From: Mycobacterium helveticum
GTDB taxonomy: Bacteria > Actinomycetota > Actinomycetes > Mycobacteriales > Mycobacteriaceae
Length of the DNA: 39,632 bases
Direction of reading: 5' to 3'
Assembly: GCF_007714205.1 (NCBI RefSeq)
Contig: NZ_VMQU01000044.1
Span: 1-39,632 of the forward strand
In this document: in pieces, positions 22,284-30,457 of the stretch
How the letters are laid out: every line of letters starts with the position of its first letter
Position numbering within the stretch: position 1 is the first letter of the stretch
Position numbers and translations under genes: made by a program
Notes under the pieces: generated by a model
Told to the model about the DNA's origin: nothing
Database searches by the model: none
What the model saw: only the letters and a program-made list of their open reading frames with translations

Positions 22284-24740
22284 CTACCTCCGGATCAGGG
22301 CAAGTTCTGGGTCCACGACGGCGTGCGGATGCACGGTCGCGGTGTGGCGGCGTCCGCGATGGTCGACGGTGAGCGTGTCGCCGACGGCCGCGCCCGGGGG
22401 CAGCCAGGCGTAGGCGACGGTGCGGCCCAGCGTGGGCGAATGGCCCGCACTGGTGACGAACCCGACGCACACGTCCCCGGCGTACACCGGCTCCTTGCCC
22501 AGTGCCACGGCGGCGGGATCGTCGAACACGATGGTGCGCAGCAGCCTTCGCGGCCGGGCAGCCAGCAGGGCGGCCTTGCCGATGAAGTCGGCCTTGGTCA
22601 TGCGGACCGCGAAGCCCAGGCCCGCTTCGTCGGGCCGGTGCTCGGCGGTCATGTCGGTGCCCCAGGCGCGGTAGCCCTTCTCCATGCGCAGGCTGTTGAG
22701 CGCGATGCGGCCCGCGGCGACGGCCCCATGGCCCCGCCCGGCCGTCCACAGCAGGTCCCACAGTGCGGCGCCGTAGCCGGCCTCGGTGTAGATCTCCCAG
22801 CCCAGCTCGCCGACGTAGGACACCCGCAGCATCGTGACCGGCAGGGCGCCCAGGTAGGTCTGCAATGCGCGGAAGTACGGGAAAGCCCGGTGCGACAGGT
22901 CGTCCCGGCACAGCGGCTGCACCAGCTCGCGGGCGGCCGGGCCCCACACTCCCACACCGCAGGTGCCTCCGGTGACGTCGCGCAGCGTGACCGTGCCGTC
23001 GCCCGGCAGGTGCCGGGACAGCCAGTCGAAGTCCTGCGGCCCGTTGGCGCCTACCTGGAACCGGGTTTCGCCCAGCCGCGCGACGGTCAGATCGCTGCGG
23101 ATGCCGCCGGTTTCGTCGAGCATCAGGGTGTAGGTCACCGAGCCCACGGGCTTGTCGACGTGGTTGGTGGACAGCCGTTGCAGGAAGCCGGCCGCGCCGG
23201 CCCCGCCGACCTCGAAACGGGTCAGCGGCGTCACGTCGTACAGACCGACGCGCTCGCGGGTCCGGTGCGCCTCGGCGATCGCGATCGGCGACCAGAACCG
23301 GCCGGCCCACTCGTCGCGGCCGGGGAAGCGCACCCCGGCGGCCGCGGCCTGCGCGGCCAGACCGGTATTGGCCTCGAACCACGCGGGTCGTTCCCAGCCC
23401 CCGCCCTCGTAGAAGAACGCGCCCAGCTCGACCTGGCGGGCGTGAAACGGGCTGGTGCGCAGGCCGCGCAGCGCGCTGCGGTGCTGGTGCGGGTGGACGA
23501 TGTCGTAGACCTCGACGAACGCTTGCGTGCAGGCCTGTTCGATGAAGCGCGGGCTGCGCGCGAACTCCTCGAAGCGGTACAGGTCGCTCTCGTGCACGTC
23601 GAGCGAGGGGGTGCCGTCGACGATCCATTCGGCGACGGCTCTGGCCACCCCGGCCGAGTGCGTCACCCAGACCGCCTCGGCGACCCAGAACCCGCCGAGG
23701 TCCCGGTGCTCGCCGAGCAGCGGGAAGCCGTCCGGCGTGAAGGAGAAGATCCCGTTGAAGCCCGCCTCGACCTTGGTGTCGCCCAGCGCGGGCAGCAGGC
23801 GCACGGAGTCGCGCCAGGCCGGGGCGAAGTCCTCCTCGGTGAAGGGCAGCATCGCGGGCATCGGCTCGCCGGCGGTGTCGACCAGCAGGGTGGACAGGTC
23901 ATCGGCCCCCAGGGGCATCGGCTGGTGCCCGTAGTAGCCGATGCCGAGCCGGTCGACGTGCTCGCGGAAGTACAGATCGGCGTCCTGGTGGCGCAGGATC
24001 GGCAGGCCCGCGTCGTGCTCGTCGGTGTTGCGGCCCACCAGCGGGGCGACCTGCCCGGTCGTGGCGTACTGGTGGGCCATCGGCACCAGCGGCAGGGTCA
24101 GCCCGACCCGGCGGGCCAGCCCGGCCCCCCAGAACCCGGCCGCGCACACCACGATGTCGGCGTCGATGACCCCGCGGCCGGTGCGGACGCCGCGGACGCG
24201 GCCGTTGCGGTCCACCACCCCGAGCGCCTCGGTGCCGGGCACGAAGGCCGCGCCCCGTGCGGTGGCGCGCCGCGCCTGGGCCTCGGCCGCCCGCAGGGCC
24301 GCGGCGAGCCCGTCCGGCGGGGTGTGGAAGCCGCCCAGGATCTGCTCCCGGTCCAGCAGCGGGTGCAGCGCCGCGCACTCGGCGGCGCCGAGGAGCCGGC
24401 CCGGTATTCCGCAGGCCTGCGCCCAGCCCGCCTTGCGCTGCAGATCCGCCCAGCGCGGCGCGGTGGTCGCGACCTCGAGCCCGCCGACCCGGTTGAACAC
24501 CGGCCCGCCCGGGTGCCTCAGCTCCGAGAACTTCTCGACGGTGTAGCGGGCGAACGCGCTCATGGTGTGCGAGGCGTTGGTCGCAAACACCAGGCCGGGG
24601 GCGTGCGAGGTCGATCCGCCGGTGGCGAACAACGCGCCGCGGTCGACCACGGTGACCTCAGTGAGGCCGCGCGCGGTGAGCTCGTCGGCCAGCGACGTGC
24701 CGACGATGCCGGCACCCACGATGACAACTTTCGGTCCCAT
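22284..24740 (-). CDS. Dimethylglycine oxidase with folate-binding GcvT domain
   Basis: 818 residues, first gene of the operon. The N-terminal part is an FAD domain (VVIVGAGIVGTSLADEL at 6-22) with GSTSHAPGL, whose His46 is the usual site of covalent FAD attachment. After about residue 430 follow the linker and GcvT-type aminomethyltransferase domains (VGLYDVTPLTRFEVGGAGAAGFLQ ... KGYRAWGTDMTAEHRPDEAGL), which take the methyl group as methylene-tetrahydrofolate. It converts dimethylglycine to sarcosine. The start ATG 24740 has GGAGCAGGAATC in front; codons upstream of it are not conserved. The 818-residue length suits the one-chain oxidase of Arthrobacter type. Confidence 0.9.
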   Translation of the reverse strand: MGPKVVIVGAGIVGTSLADELTARGLTEVTVVDRGALFATGGSTSHAPGLVFATNASHTMSAFARYTVEKFSELRHPGGPVFNRVGGLEVATTAPRWADLQRKAGWAQACGIPGRLLGAAECAALHPLLDREQILGGFHTPPDGLAAALRAAEAQARRATARGAAFVPGTEALGVVDRNGRVRGVRTGRGVIDADIVVCAAGFWGAGLARRVGLTLPLVPMAHQYATTGQVAPLVGRNTDEHDAGLPILRHQDADLYFREHVDRLGIGYYGHQPMPLGADDLSTLLVDTAGEPMPAMLPFTEEDFAPAWRDSVRLLPALGDTKVEAGFNGIFSFTPDGFPLLGEHRDLGGFWVAEAVWVTHSAGVARAVAEWIVDGTPSLDVHESDLYRFEEFARSPRFIEQACTQAFVEVYDIVHPHQHRSALRGLRTSPFHARQVELGAFFYEGGGWERPAWFEANTGLAAQAAAAGVRFPGRDEWAGRFWSPIAIAEAHRTRERVGLYDVTPLTRFEVGGAGAAGFLQRLSTNHVDKPVGSVTYTLMLDETGGIRSDLTVARLGETRFQVGANGPQDFDWLSRHLPGDGTVTLRDVTGGTCGVGVWGPAARELVQPLCRDDLSHRAFPYFRALQTYLGALPVTMLRVSYVGELGWEIYTEAGYGAALWDLLWTAGRGHGAVAAGRIALNSLRMEKGYRAWGTDMTAEHRPDEAGLGFAVRMTKADFIGKAALLAARPRRLLRTIVFDDPAAVALGKEPVYAGDVCVGFVTSAGHSPTLGRTVAYAWLPPGAAVGDTLTVDHRGRRHTATVHPHAVVDPELALIRR

Positions 24741-24767
24741 GATTCCTGCTCCCGGCGACTGGTGGCT

Positions 24768-24808
24768 ATGTTGCGTATCACGAAACATGTTGCTTAATAT
24801 GCAACGAT
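24768..24808 (-). promoter_or_regulatory. Tandem imperfect palindromes upstream of the betaine operon
   Basis: Two related boxes follow each other 19 bases apart: TTGCGTATCACGAAA (24771-24785) and TTGCTTAATATGCAA (24790-24804), each preceded by ATG. Each is roughly palindromic around a central A/T-rich step. They lie 30-65 bases before the dimethylglycine oxidase start, where an IclR-type regulator would bind. The regulator is encoded at the end of the same operon. Confidence 0.55.
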
Positions 24809-24887
24809 AGCGCGGCCGCGCGGGGGCGGTGTCACGCCGACATGACAGCGTGGCGCGCGAAGCCGCCGCGGCGCCGGCCGGCGGCCT

Positions 24888-24893
24888 TACACT
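24888..24893 (+). promoter_or_regulatory. Putative leaderless -10 box of the membrane protein gene
   Basis: TACACT fits TANNNT and ends 8 bases before GTG 24902. The divergent region to the betaine operon is only 161 bases. Confidence 0.35.
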
Positions 24894-24901
24894 GACCCCC
24901 C

Positions 24902-25684
24902 GTGGGCATGCTGTTCGGGTTGGCGCCGTGGCTCGCCTACTGGGTGCTGATCGGTAACGTCCCCGCGACCGCCGCCGCGTCGGTCGCCCTGGCGGCCGCC
25001 GTCGCGGGGCTGCTGATCGGGGGTTTCCCAGGGCAGCCGGGACGCGCGCCGCAAGCCGGCGCGGTCGCGACGTTCGCGGTCCTGACGGTGCTCACGGTCG
25101 CGCTCGGCGCGTCGGTCGCCCGGGCATGGATGCTGCCGCTGAGCAACGCCGGCATCCTGCTGGTCACCGTGGGCGGCGCGCTCGGCGGCAGGTCGTTCGT
25201 CGCGGACGTCGCCGCCGCGGAGCAGCCGCCCGACGTCGTCAAGACCGAGCTGTTCGGGCGGATGGCCGGCCTGCTGACCTGGACGTGGGCCGCCGCGTTC
25301 GCCGGCATGACCGTGTCGTCGGCCATCCCGCCGCTCGTGCACCGCGACGCCACGATCCGCGACGCGACGACCCCGCTGTCGTTCGTCTGCTACTGGGTCG
25401 TCCCGGTCGTGCTGCTGGTGCTGGCCGCGCTGGTGTCGCGGGTGCTGCCCGGGCGGTTGCTGGCCGGGATCGAGGACGTGGTGCGGGAAACCTCGTTCGT
25501 CGCCTATGACGAAGCCACCATCGACGAGCTGTACTACCTGGCGCAGGAGCATGCCAACCGCGAAGTCGGCCCCGGCAAGGAGGCGTACAGCGTCAAGGTC
25601 GGCGGTATGGGGACGCCGCTGACCGGAGACGAGTCGCGTAAATCGTGGCCCTCCACCTACAAGGTCCGCGACAGGCGGCGGTGA
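24902..25684 (+). CDS. Multi-pass membrane protein, function unknown
   Basis: 260 residues from GTG 24902. About five to six hydrophobic spans are seen between residues 4 and 185 (for example LAPWLAYWVLIG, VATFAVLTVLTVALGAS, PLSFVCYWVVPVVLLVLAALV). After the last span a cytoplasmic-looking tail carries YDEATIDELYYLAQEHANREVGPGKEAY, and the C-terminus is basic. I do not recognise the family. It is divergent from the betaine operon and near the IS605-type element, so it may have been acquired with either. A transport or signalling role is possible but not supported. Confidence 0.8.
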   Translation: MGMLFGLAPWLAYWVLIGNVPATAAASVALAAAVAGLLIGGFPGQPGRAPQAGAVATFAVLTVLTVALGASVARAWMLPLSNAGILLVTVGGALGGRSFVADVAAAEQPPDVVKTELFGRMAGLLTWTWAAAFAGMTVSSAIPPLVHRDATIRDATTPLSFVCYWVVPVVLLVLAALVSRVLPGRLLAGIEDVVRETSFVAYDEATIDELYYLAQEHANREVGPGKEAYSVKVGGMGTPLTGDESRKSWPSTYKVRDRRR

Positions 25685-25774
25685 CGGCGCGTGCGGCGTT
25701 CACCTGCCCGGTAACTTCTCTTGGTCAGCCATTCGTGTGGGGTGTACGCCCGGTTCACCGGTACCGACCGGCTT

Positions 25775-25900
25775 CCCTTGACGTCCTCCCCGCAGTGAAC
25801 TGCGAGGATTCCTCGTGCCGACCGGCTGTCTCGATAGGCGCTCATGCGGCTATCGCCGTGGGCTGGTCGATAGTGGAGGTTCGCGCCGAGCGGCTCTGTC
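25775..25900 (-). ncRNA. Candidate omega-RNA region at the tnpB 3' end
   Basis: TnpB proteins use a guide RNA copied from the tnpB 3' end and the right end of the element. Here the minus strand past the tnpB stop carries the characteristic end hairpin (paired bases at 25788-25808: CCCCGCAGT with ACTGCGAGG, one mismatch) followed by GGAGGACGTCAA, typical of IS605-type right ends. The 5' limit of the RNA cannot be set by eye, and since tnpB is truncated this may be inactive. Confidence 0.4.
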
Positions 25901-27175
25901 GCATCATCGTTTTGGCTTTACGCCGCGCTTTGATGCGCGCCACCGACCTCCGCGAGGGCGGATGCCTCTTGCGTGCTAATGCACTACGGCTGGACTTCGG
26001 CGACTCATCGACGTCCTGACGATGCAGCCAGCCCTGGCGGGCTGCCTGCAAATCCAGCCGATCGACCCCATCGGCCTCGGTTCGCACATGCAGTCCGAGG
26101 TAGGCCGAAAACAGGTCGCGATCTTCTCGAATGCCGCACCCGCAGCGGTGCACCCGCTGGGAGAGCGGCTTTTTCTTTTTCGCCCCGCACAGACACGTTT
26201 GCGACAAGGCGGTGGCTGGTGGGTTGTATTCGTAGAGCTGGGGCCCGCCGGCGCTTTCAGCCTTGCGGCGCAACATCTCCACCAGCAGCCCGGGCGCGCG
26301 GTCGCGCACACTGCGCGGGAAGTTTTTCTGCCACGCGACGTACCCCAGTCGCTCACAGGCGATATCGGTGCCGCGGGCGATCAGCCGATTCGCCAAGCAT
26401 CCGTGCAACGTCTTGCGGTGCTCTGCCAGCCGGCGATGCAACTCGGCTACGCGCATCACGGTGTGCTGCGCGGCGGCCGAACGCCGCCAGCCACAACGAA
26501 CCCATTTGTGGCTGCCATCCCCGTCGAAGCAGTCCGGCGAGCCGGCGCGGTGCTGGCGGTCCAGATGCCGCTGAGTGCGGCGCAACCGCAGCGTGTCCAA
26601 CCGGATCGCATCGGCCAGTGGCTCAACCCACCCCGACCAGCTCCCATCCGCGCGCGCCACGGCCACCGCGATCTGGCTCGGGCCCAGGTCGAACGACACC
26701 TGCCCGTCGCCGACCGGGTACCGGCGGGTCGGGCGACCATCACAGACCACCTGCATCCGGTAGGTGGCGCGCCCGTTGATCAGCGTGCGCACGATCCGCG
26801 TCGACAAGACTTTCCCGGCCGCGATCAGTGCCTTGATCTCGGCGAGCTCGGCCCGCTGTTCCTTACCGCGACGGCCCGACAGCGCGGGCGCGGCGATGGG
26901 GATGACGAACCCCGCGCCCCACTGCAACCCGACCAGACGCCCAGCCTCATCAGTTTTCGGGCGCAGCGCACCGTTGCCGTCCTTAGCCGCCAGCGAACGC
27001 AACCCGCGTTTGGCCGGCTTGAACCGCGGCTTGCCTTTGCGGCCCACATGCCACAGGCGCACCGCATCAAACGCCCGCGCCCCCAGGTTCTGGGTCTCCT
27101 GCGCCGGCAGATGCTCGCGCACCCACGACTGACGCAGCGACCAGGCGAACGACTGCGCCGCATCGGCGGTGAAAC
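25842..27175 (-). pseudogene. TnpB (RNA-guided nuclease) lacking its N-terminus
   Basis: The minus frame encodes the TnpB core from QSFAWSLRQSWVREHLPAQE onward. RuvC motifs are intact: Asp in VSFDLGPSQIAVAV (about 26688), Glu in ACERLGYVAWQKNFPRSVRD (about 26352), Asp in REDRDLFSAYLGLH (about 26115). The zinc ribbon CLCGAKKK...CGCG is also present. The first 60-80 residues expected of TnpB (the start of the WED/REC lobe) are missing, since the frame runs upstream into antisense of tnpA. Whether this is still a protein is doubtful, although the frame has no internal stop. The C-terminus overlaps the guide-RNA region. Known TnpB proteins cut DNA at a target next to a short motif. Activity here is not expected. 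Confidence 0.75.
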
Positions 27176-27176
27176 C

Positions 27177-27569
27177 ATGTGCTTGCTCGAGTTCAACGGC
27201 GAAACCGACCATGTGCACTTGCTGATCGCATACCCGCCCACCCTGGTGATCTCCACCTTGGCGCAACGGCTTAAAGGCCGCACCGCTTACGCGGTCCGAC
27301 GGGAGTTCACCGGCGCGTGTGTCCGCGCCCGCATGCGCGGCCACCTGTGGTCGCCGTCCTACTTCGCCGCCTCCTGCGGACGCGCACCCCTGTCCATCAT
27401 CAAGCAATACATCGACGGCCAAGCCCGCCCACTCGCAACGCCGGGCTACGCCCGGCGACAGACCGGATGGGCTCACCTCGGGCTGAAGCCCGAGGCTTGC
27501 GCCCAAGAATTCGGTCACCGTCAGCGGCAGCGTCAAACTGTACGCCGAGAACCGCTCGCCGCTCGCTAG
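27177..27569 (+). pseudogene. IS200/IS605 TnpA (Y1 transposase) lacking its N-terminus
   Basis: From MCLLEFNGETDHVHLLIAYPP the frame shows the HUH motif (HVH), the LKGRTAYAVRREF stretch and GHLWSPSYFAASCGRAPLS followed by IIKQYIDGQ, whose Tyr is the catalytic residue. This is the C-terminal two thirds of a Y1 transposase. The first 45-60 residues are missing at the junction with tnpB. After the Tyr region the frame runs on through the element's hairpins to 27569, longer than normal, so the true stop has probably been lost. It is not expected to be functional. Confidence 0.75.
27439..27495. repeat. Two adjacent stem-loops at the tnpA-side element end
   Basis: CGCCGGGC/GCCCGGCG (27439-27457, 3-nt loop) and CCTCGGGC/GCCCGAGG (27476-27495, TGAA loop) are perfect 8-bp stems just after tnpA. 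Subterminal hairpins like these are recognised by Y1 transposases in single-stranded form. Confidence 0.7.
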
Positions 27570-28110
27570 CCTCGGAGGCGTTGCCATCCAAGCGAATTCG
27601 CACGGGTCCGCGATCGCGGCGGTGCCCGGAAGCGCCACCGAGATACACGGCCTCGCCGACCGCGGCCCCACCGTCGACGGGCGTACCGCCGGCGAATCGC
27701 TGATGGACCTCAACGGGGTCCCGCTGGCACCGCAAAGAGCTGGAACGCCTTTCACCGTCCGATGGAAGCCTGCCCAAGGAACTCTCGCTGCGCGCCCCGA
27801 ATCGGGGGCTGGAGGGCCTGGCGATCACCTCCGACGGCACTGCTGGGCATCATGCATTCCGCGCTGCGGACACCGGCCGGCCTGTCCGCGTCGGTGCCGG
27901 TGACCCGCATCGTGGCCGTCGACCTGACCGACCGCCGCGACGTGCACGAGTACCTGGACCCGTTGGCCGATCCGCAACGCACCAAGGCCGCGGGCATCGC
28001 CGTGGCGTCCAAGGCGCCCAAGCTCAATCTCGGCGCCCTGGTGCGGACCCTGTCGCCCAACGCCGAGCAACGGCACCCGGGACAGCGGCGAGATCCTGTC
28101 GGTGGGCATG
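27501..28110 (+). pseudogene. Phytase-like esterase (PF13449-type), frameshifted
   Basis: Pieces of an esterase-like-activity-of-phytase protein are found in successive frames: SVTVSGSVKLYAENRSPLASLGGV ... GLADRGPTVDG, then KELERLSPSDGSLPKELSLRAPNRGLEGL, then LLGIMHSALRTPAGLSASVPVTRIVAVDLTDR ... EYLDPLADPQRTKA. The order follows the family. Two or more frameshifts and the absence of the conserved N-terminal calcium-binding part show it is dead. The IS605-type relic lies exactly at its 5' side, which may have started the decay. A short piece up to about 28150 (GMAKVPVNMDELTVPIVVG) is unassigned. Confidence 0.68.
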
Positions 28111-28278
28111 GCCAAGGTGCCCGTCAACATGGACGAGCTGACGGTGCCGATCGTGGTCGGCGCACGGGCGCGCCCGTCGGCGTGCCGGGGGCCGTCGGAT
28201 ACGTTGGGTCCGGCGGGGCGTGCCAGCAGGGCCGCGCGCGCTCCACACTCCGGTTGCGGCCCGGCAAGGAGCACCGCG

Positions 28279-29034
28279 ATGAGCACCGTCAGCCCGGACG
28301 CGATCCGTGCGGAGACGATCAGCATCATCGGCCACGGGGGCGACGAGATCGAGGCCTACCGGGCCATGCCGCTGGCCGAGGGGTCGCGCGGCGGGATCGT
28401 GTGGATCCACCACATGCCCGGACATGACCGGCAGACCAAGGAATTCGTCCGCCGGCTCGCCGTCAACGGCTATCACGCGGTGGCGCCGAACCTGTACTCC
28501 CGCGAGGCGCCGGGCGCTTCGCCGGACGATGCCGCCGCGGCGGCACGGGCGGCGGGCGGGGTGCCCGACGCGCGGCTGGTCGGCGACGTGGCCGGCGCGA
28601 TCGAACACCTGCGCACGTTGCCCGGCGCGAACGGGAAGTTCGGTGTGATCGGGCACTGCTCGGGCGGGCGGCACGCGTTCCTGGCGGCGTGCTCGCTGCG
28701 GCTGGACGCGGCGGTGGACTGCTACGGCGCGTTCATCGTCGAGGCTCCCCCGGAGGGCGCGCCCCAGGCGATCACACCGATTCTCGACCTGGCGCCCAAC
28801 CTGAGCTGCCCGCTGCTGGGCCTGTTCGGAAACGAGGACCGGTTTCCCTCACCCGAGGCGGTGGCCACGCTCGACGCCGAGCTGAACAAGCTGGGCAAGC
28901 CGCACGAATTCCACGCCTACGACGGCGCCGGCCACGCGTTCTTCGCCGTCGACCGGCCCGCCTACCGGGTGGAGGCGGCGCTGGACGGCTGGCGCCACAT
29001 CGACGCGTTCTTCGCCACCCACCTGAAAGGCTAG
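28279..29034 (+). CDS. Dienelactone hydrolase family protein
   Basis: 251 residues from ATG 28279, with AAGGAG 7 bases upstream. The nucleophile is Cys127 in GHCSGGRHAF, with Asp in GNEDRFPSPE and His in GAGHAFFAV completing a Cys-Asp-His triad as in dienelactone hydrolases. The substrate may be a lactone or an ester from aromatic or other ring breakdown. It appears intact. Possible co-transcription with the small DUF6295 gene 12 bases downstream. In the absence of a chlorocatechol pathway in the window, the exact substrate is open. Confidence 0.88.
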   Translation: MSTVSPDAIRAETISIIGHGGDEIEAYRAMPLAEGSRGGIVWIHHMPGHDRQTKEFVRRLAVNGYHAVAPNLYSREAPGASPDDAAAAARAAGGVPDARLVGDVAGAIEHLRTLPGANGKFGVIGHCSGGRHAFLAACSLRLDAAVDCYGAFIVEAPPEGAPQAITPILDLAPNLSCPLLGLFGNEDRFPSPEAVATLDAELNKLGKPHEFHAYDGAGHAFFAVDRPAYRVEAALDGWRHIDAFFATHLKG

Positions 29035-29046
29035 GTTTGCCAACCC

Positions 29047-29319
29047 ATGTGCACCTATCTCACCGAACACGTCGAGATCGACGGCAGTGGCAAGGGCGCG
29101 ACGGGATGGTTCGGCGCCAAGCGCGCGACGGTGTACGTCGACCATCCCGTGCATGCGCCCTACGGCCACACCGTCAACATCGACGTGATCGACCCGCAGT
29201 CGGGCCCCTCGGCGCGGGTGGCGCTCGAACTCACCGAGGAGAGCGCGCTCGCGCTGGCCGACGCCATCCGCCAAGCCGTCGCGCACGCGCCGGCCGGCCT
29301 GGCGTCCAAGAACCAGTAG
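29047..29319 (+). CDS. DUF6295 family protein
   Basis: 90 residues, starting MCTYLTEHVEIDGSGKGATGWFGAKRATVYVDHPVHAPYG. The pattern is that of the short conserved actinobacterial proteins listed as DUF6295, with no known function and no signal peptide. It lies between the dienelactone hydrolase and the DUF427 gene with short gaps, all on plus. Confidence 0.8.
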   Translation: MCTYLTEHVEIDGSGKGATGWFGAKRATVYVDHPVHAPYGHTVNIDVIDPQSGPSARVALELTEESALALADAIRQAVAHAPAGLASKNQ

Positions 29320-29327
29320 CCGCCGCG

Positions 29328-30092
29328 GTGACCGCCGATCGGGACTACCCGCAGATGGCCGCCGAACCCGGCAGGGTCGAGCCCGCACCGCGCCGGGTCC
29401 GGGGCTATCTCGGCGATGCGCTGGTCTTCGACACCACCGCGGCCCGCTACGTGTGGGAGGTGCCCTACTACCCGCAGTACTACATCCCGGTCGCCGACGT
29501 CCGCGCCGGGTTCCTGCGCGACGAGGGCCGCCCGCAGCGCGTGCAGTTCGGGCCGTCGCGGCCGCACTCCCTGATCGCCGGGGACCGGGTGTACGAGTCG
29601 GCGGCGCGGGTGTTCGACGGCGACGGCCCCGTGGCGGGCACCGTGCGTTTCGACTGGGGCCCGCTGCGCTGGTTCGAGGAGGACGAGCCGGTCTACGGGC
29701 ATCCGCGCAGTCCGTACGTGCGGGTCGACGCGCTGCGCTCGCACCGCCATGTCCGGGTGGAACTCGGCGGAGCCGTACTGGCCGACACCATGACTCCCGT
29801 GCTGCTCTTCGAAACCGGTTTGCCGACAAGGTATTACATCGATCCAACCGATATCGCCTTCGAGCATCTGGAAGCAACGCCGACCCGGACGCTGTGTCCC
29901 TACAAAGGGGTGACGTCGGGCTGCTGGTCGGTGCGGGCCGGCGACACCGTCCATCCCGACCTGGCGTGGACGTACCACTACCCATTGCCCGCGGTCGCCG
30001 CGATCGCCGGTCTGGTGGCGTTCTACAACGAAAAGGTCGACGTCGTCGTCGACGGTGTGGCGCTGGGCCGGCCGCGGACTCATTTCGGCTGA
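29328..30092 (+). CDS. DUF427 domain protein, Rv1056-like
   Basis: 254 residues from GTG 29328, the same length I recall for Rv1056. Two copies of the compact beta-rich DUF427 fold are apparent: one near residues 20-110 (VFDTTAARYVWEVPYYPQYYIPVADV) and one near 130-235 (VRVELGGAVLADTMTPVLLFETGLPTRYYIDP ... CPYKGVTSGCWSV). DUF427 proteins are conserved in actinobacteria; the biochemical role is unknown to me. It marks the right boundary of the accessory block. Confidence 0.85.
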   Translation: MTADRDYPQMAAEPGRVEPAPRRVRGYLGDALVFDTTAARYVWEVPYYPQYYIPVADVRAGFLRDEGRPQRVQFGPSRPHSLIAGDRVYESAARVFDGDGPVAGTVRFDWGPLRWFEEDEPVYGHPRSPYVRVDALRSHRHVRVELGGAVLADTMTPVLLFETGLPTRYYIDPTDIAFEHLEATPTRTLCPYKGVTSGCWSVRAGDTVHPDLAWTYHYPLPAVAAIAGLVAFYNEKVDVVVDGVALGRPRTHFG

Positions 30093-30457
30093 GACCGCTG
30101 TGACATGTGCCTCGGTATCAGCGCGCAGCTGAGAAATTCTCAGTTTTCGGCTCCGGTGAGCATGCGTCCCGAAAGTTAGCGACGGCACGGGAATTCCTGC
30201 AAGCCAGAGGAAGCTTCGTTTGCCCGGACCCGAAAACCGGCCGGCCGCAGCGCCACGTGCCGGGCCGGTCGGGTGATGTGGGTTACAGGACGCGAATTGG
30301 CTTTATTTTCGAACGGAATTCAGCCGGTACTGTTGAAAAAGGCAATCATCTTGCAGGTGCTGGGACACGGGTGAATCCACGCGGCCGGTCTCGTCGAGTG
30401 TTTCGCGACCACTGTCGCGCGTGGAGGTAGGACGCACACAGCAAAGGCGGTGTCAGC
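30093..30457. other. Upstream region of the beta-propeller gene
   Basis: 365 bases without a confident gene. They hold a palindrome (30127-30141) and AT-rich segments around 30301-30345. In M. tuberculosis the Rv1057 promoter responds to envelope-stress regulators, so control sites are likely, but I could not identify boxes by eye. Confidence 0.55.
30127..30141. promoter_or_regulatory. Palindrome CTGAGAA-A-TTCTCAG
   Basis: Perfect 7-base arms around one base, followed by TTTT, 35 bases after the DUF427 stop. This could be a weak terminator of that gene or an operator of the next one. Confidence 0.4.

Larger units (their letters stand above)
25778..27500. mobile_element. IS605-type insertion element (relic)
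   Basis: The order is right end with hairpin (about 25778-25810), tnpB on minus, tnpA on plus, then two stem-loops (27439-27457 and 27476-27495). Divergent tnpA/tnpB with hairpin ends is the IS605 layout; such elements move as single strands and leave no target duplication. Both genes lack their 5' parts where they meet near 27177, so an internal deletion has removed the shared centre. The element abuts a broken phytase-like esterase gene on its right. Confidence 0.72.

Noticed and set aside
21171..24797. A 1208-codon open frame on plus opposite the betaine operon
   Set aside because: It is an antisense shadow of three well-supported genes in very GC-rich DNA; it has no recognisable domain and is rich in Gln, Arg, Gly and His as such shadows are.
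27439..27495. CRISPR-like repeats
   Set aside because: The two stem-loops have different sequences and no regular spacers; they fit IS605-type ends.
25842..27755. A single 637-residue protein covering tnpB and beyond
   Set aside because: The first third is antisense to tnpA and the esterase relic and shows no homology, so only the part from about 27175 down is TnpB.
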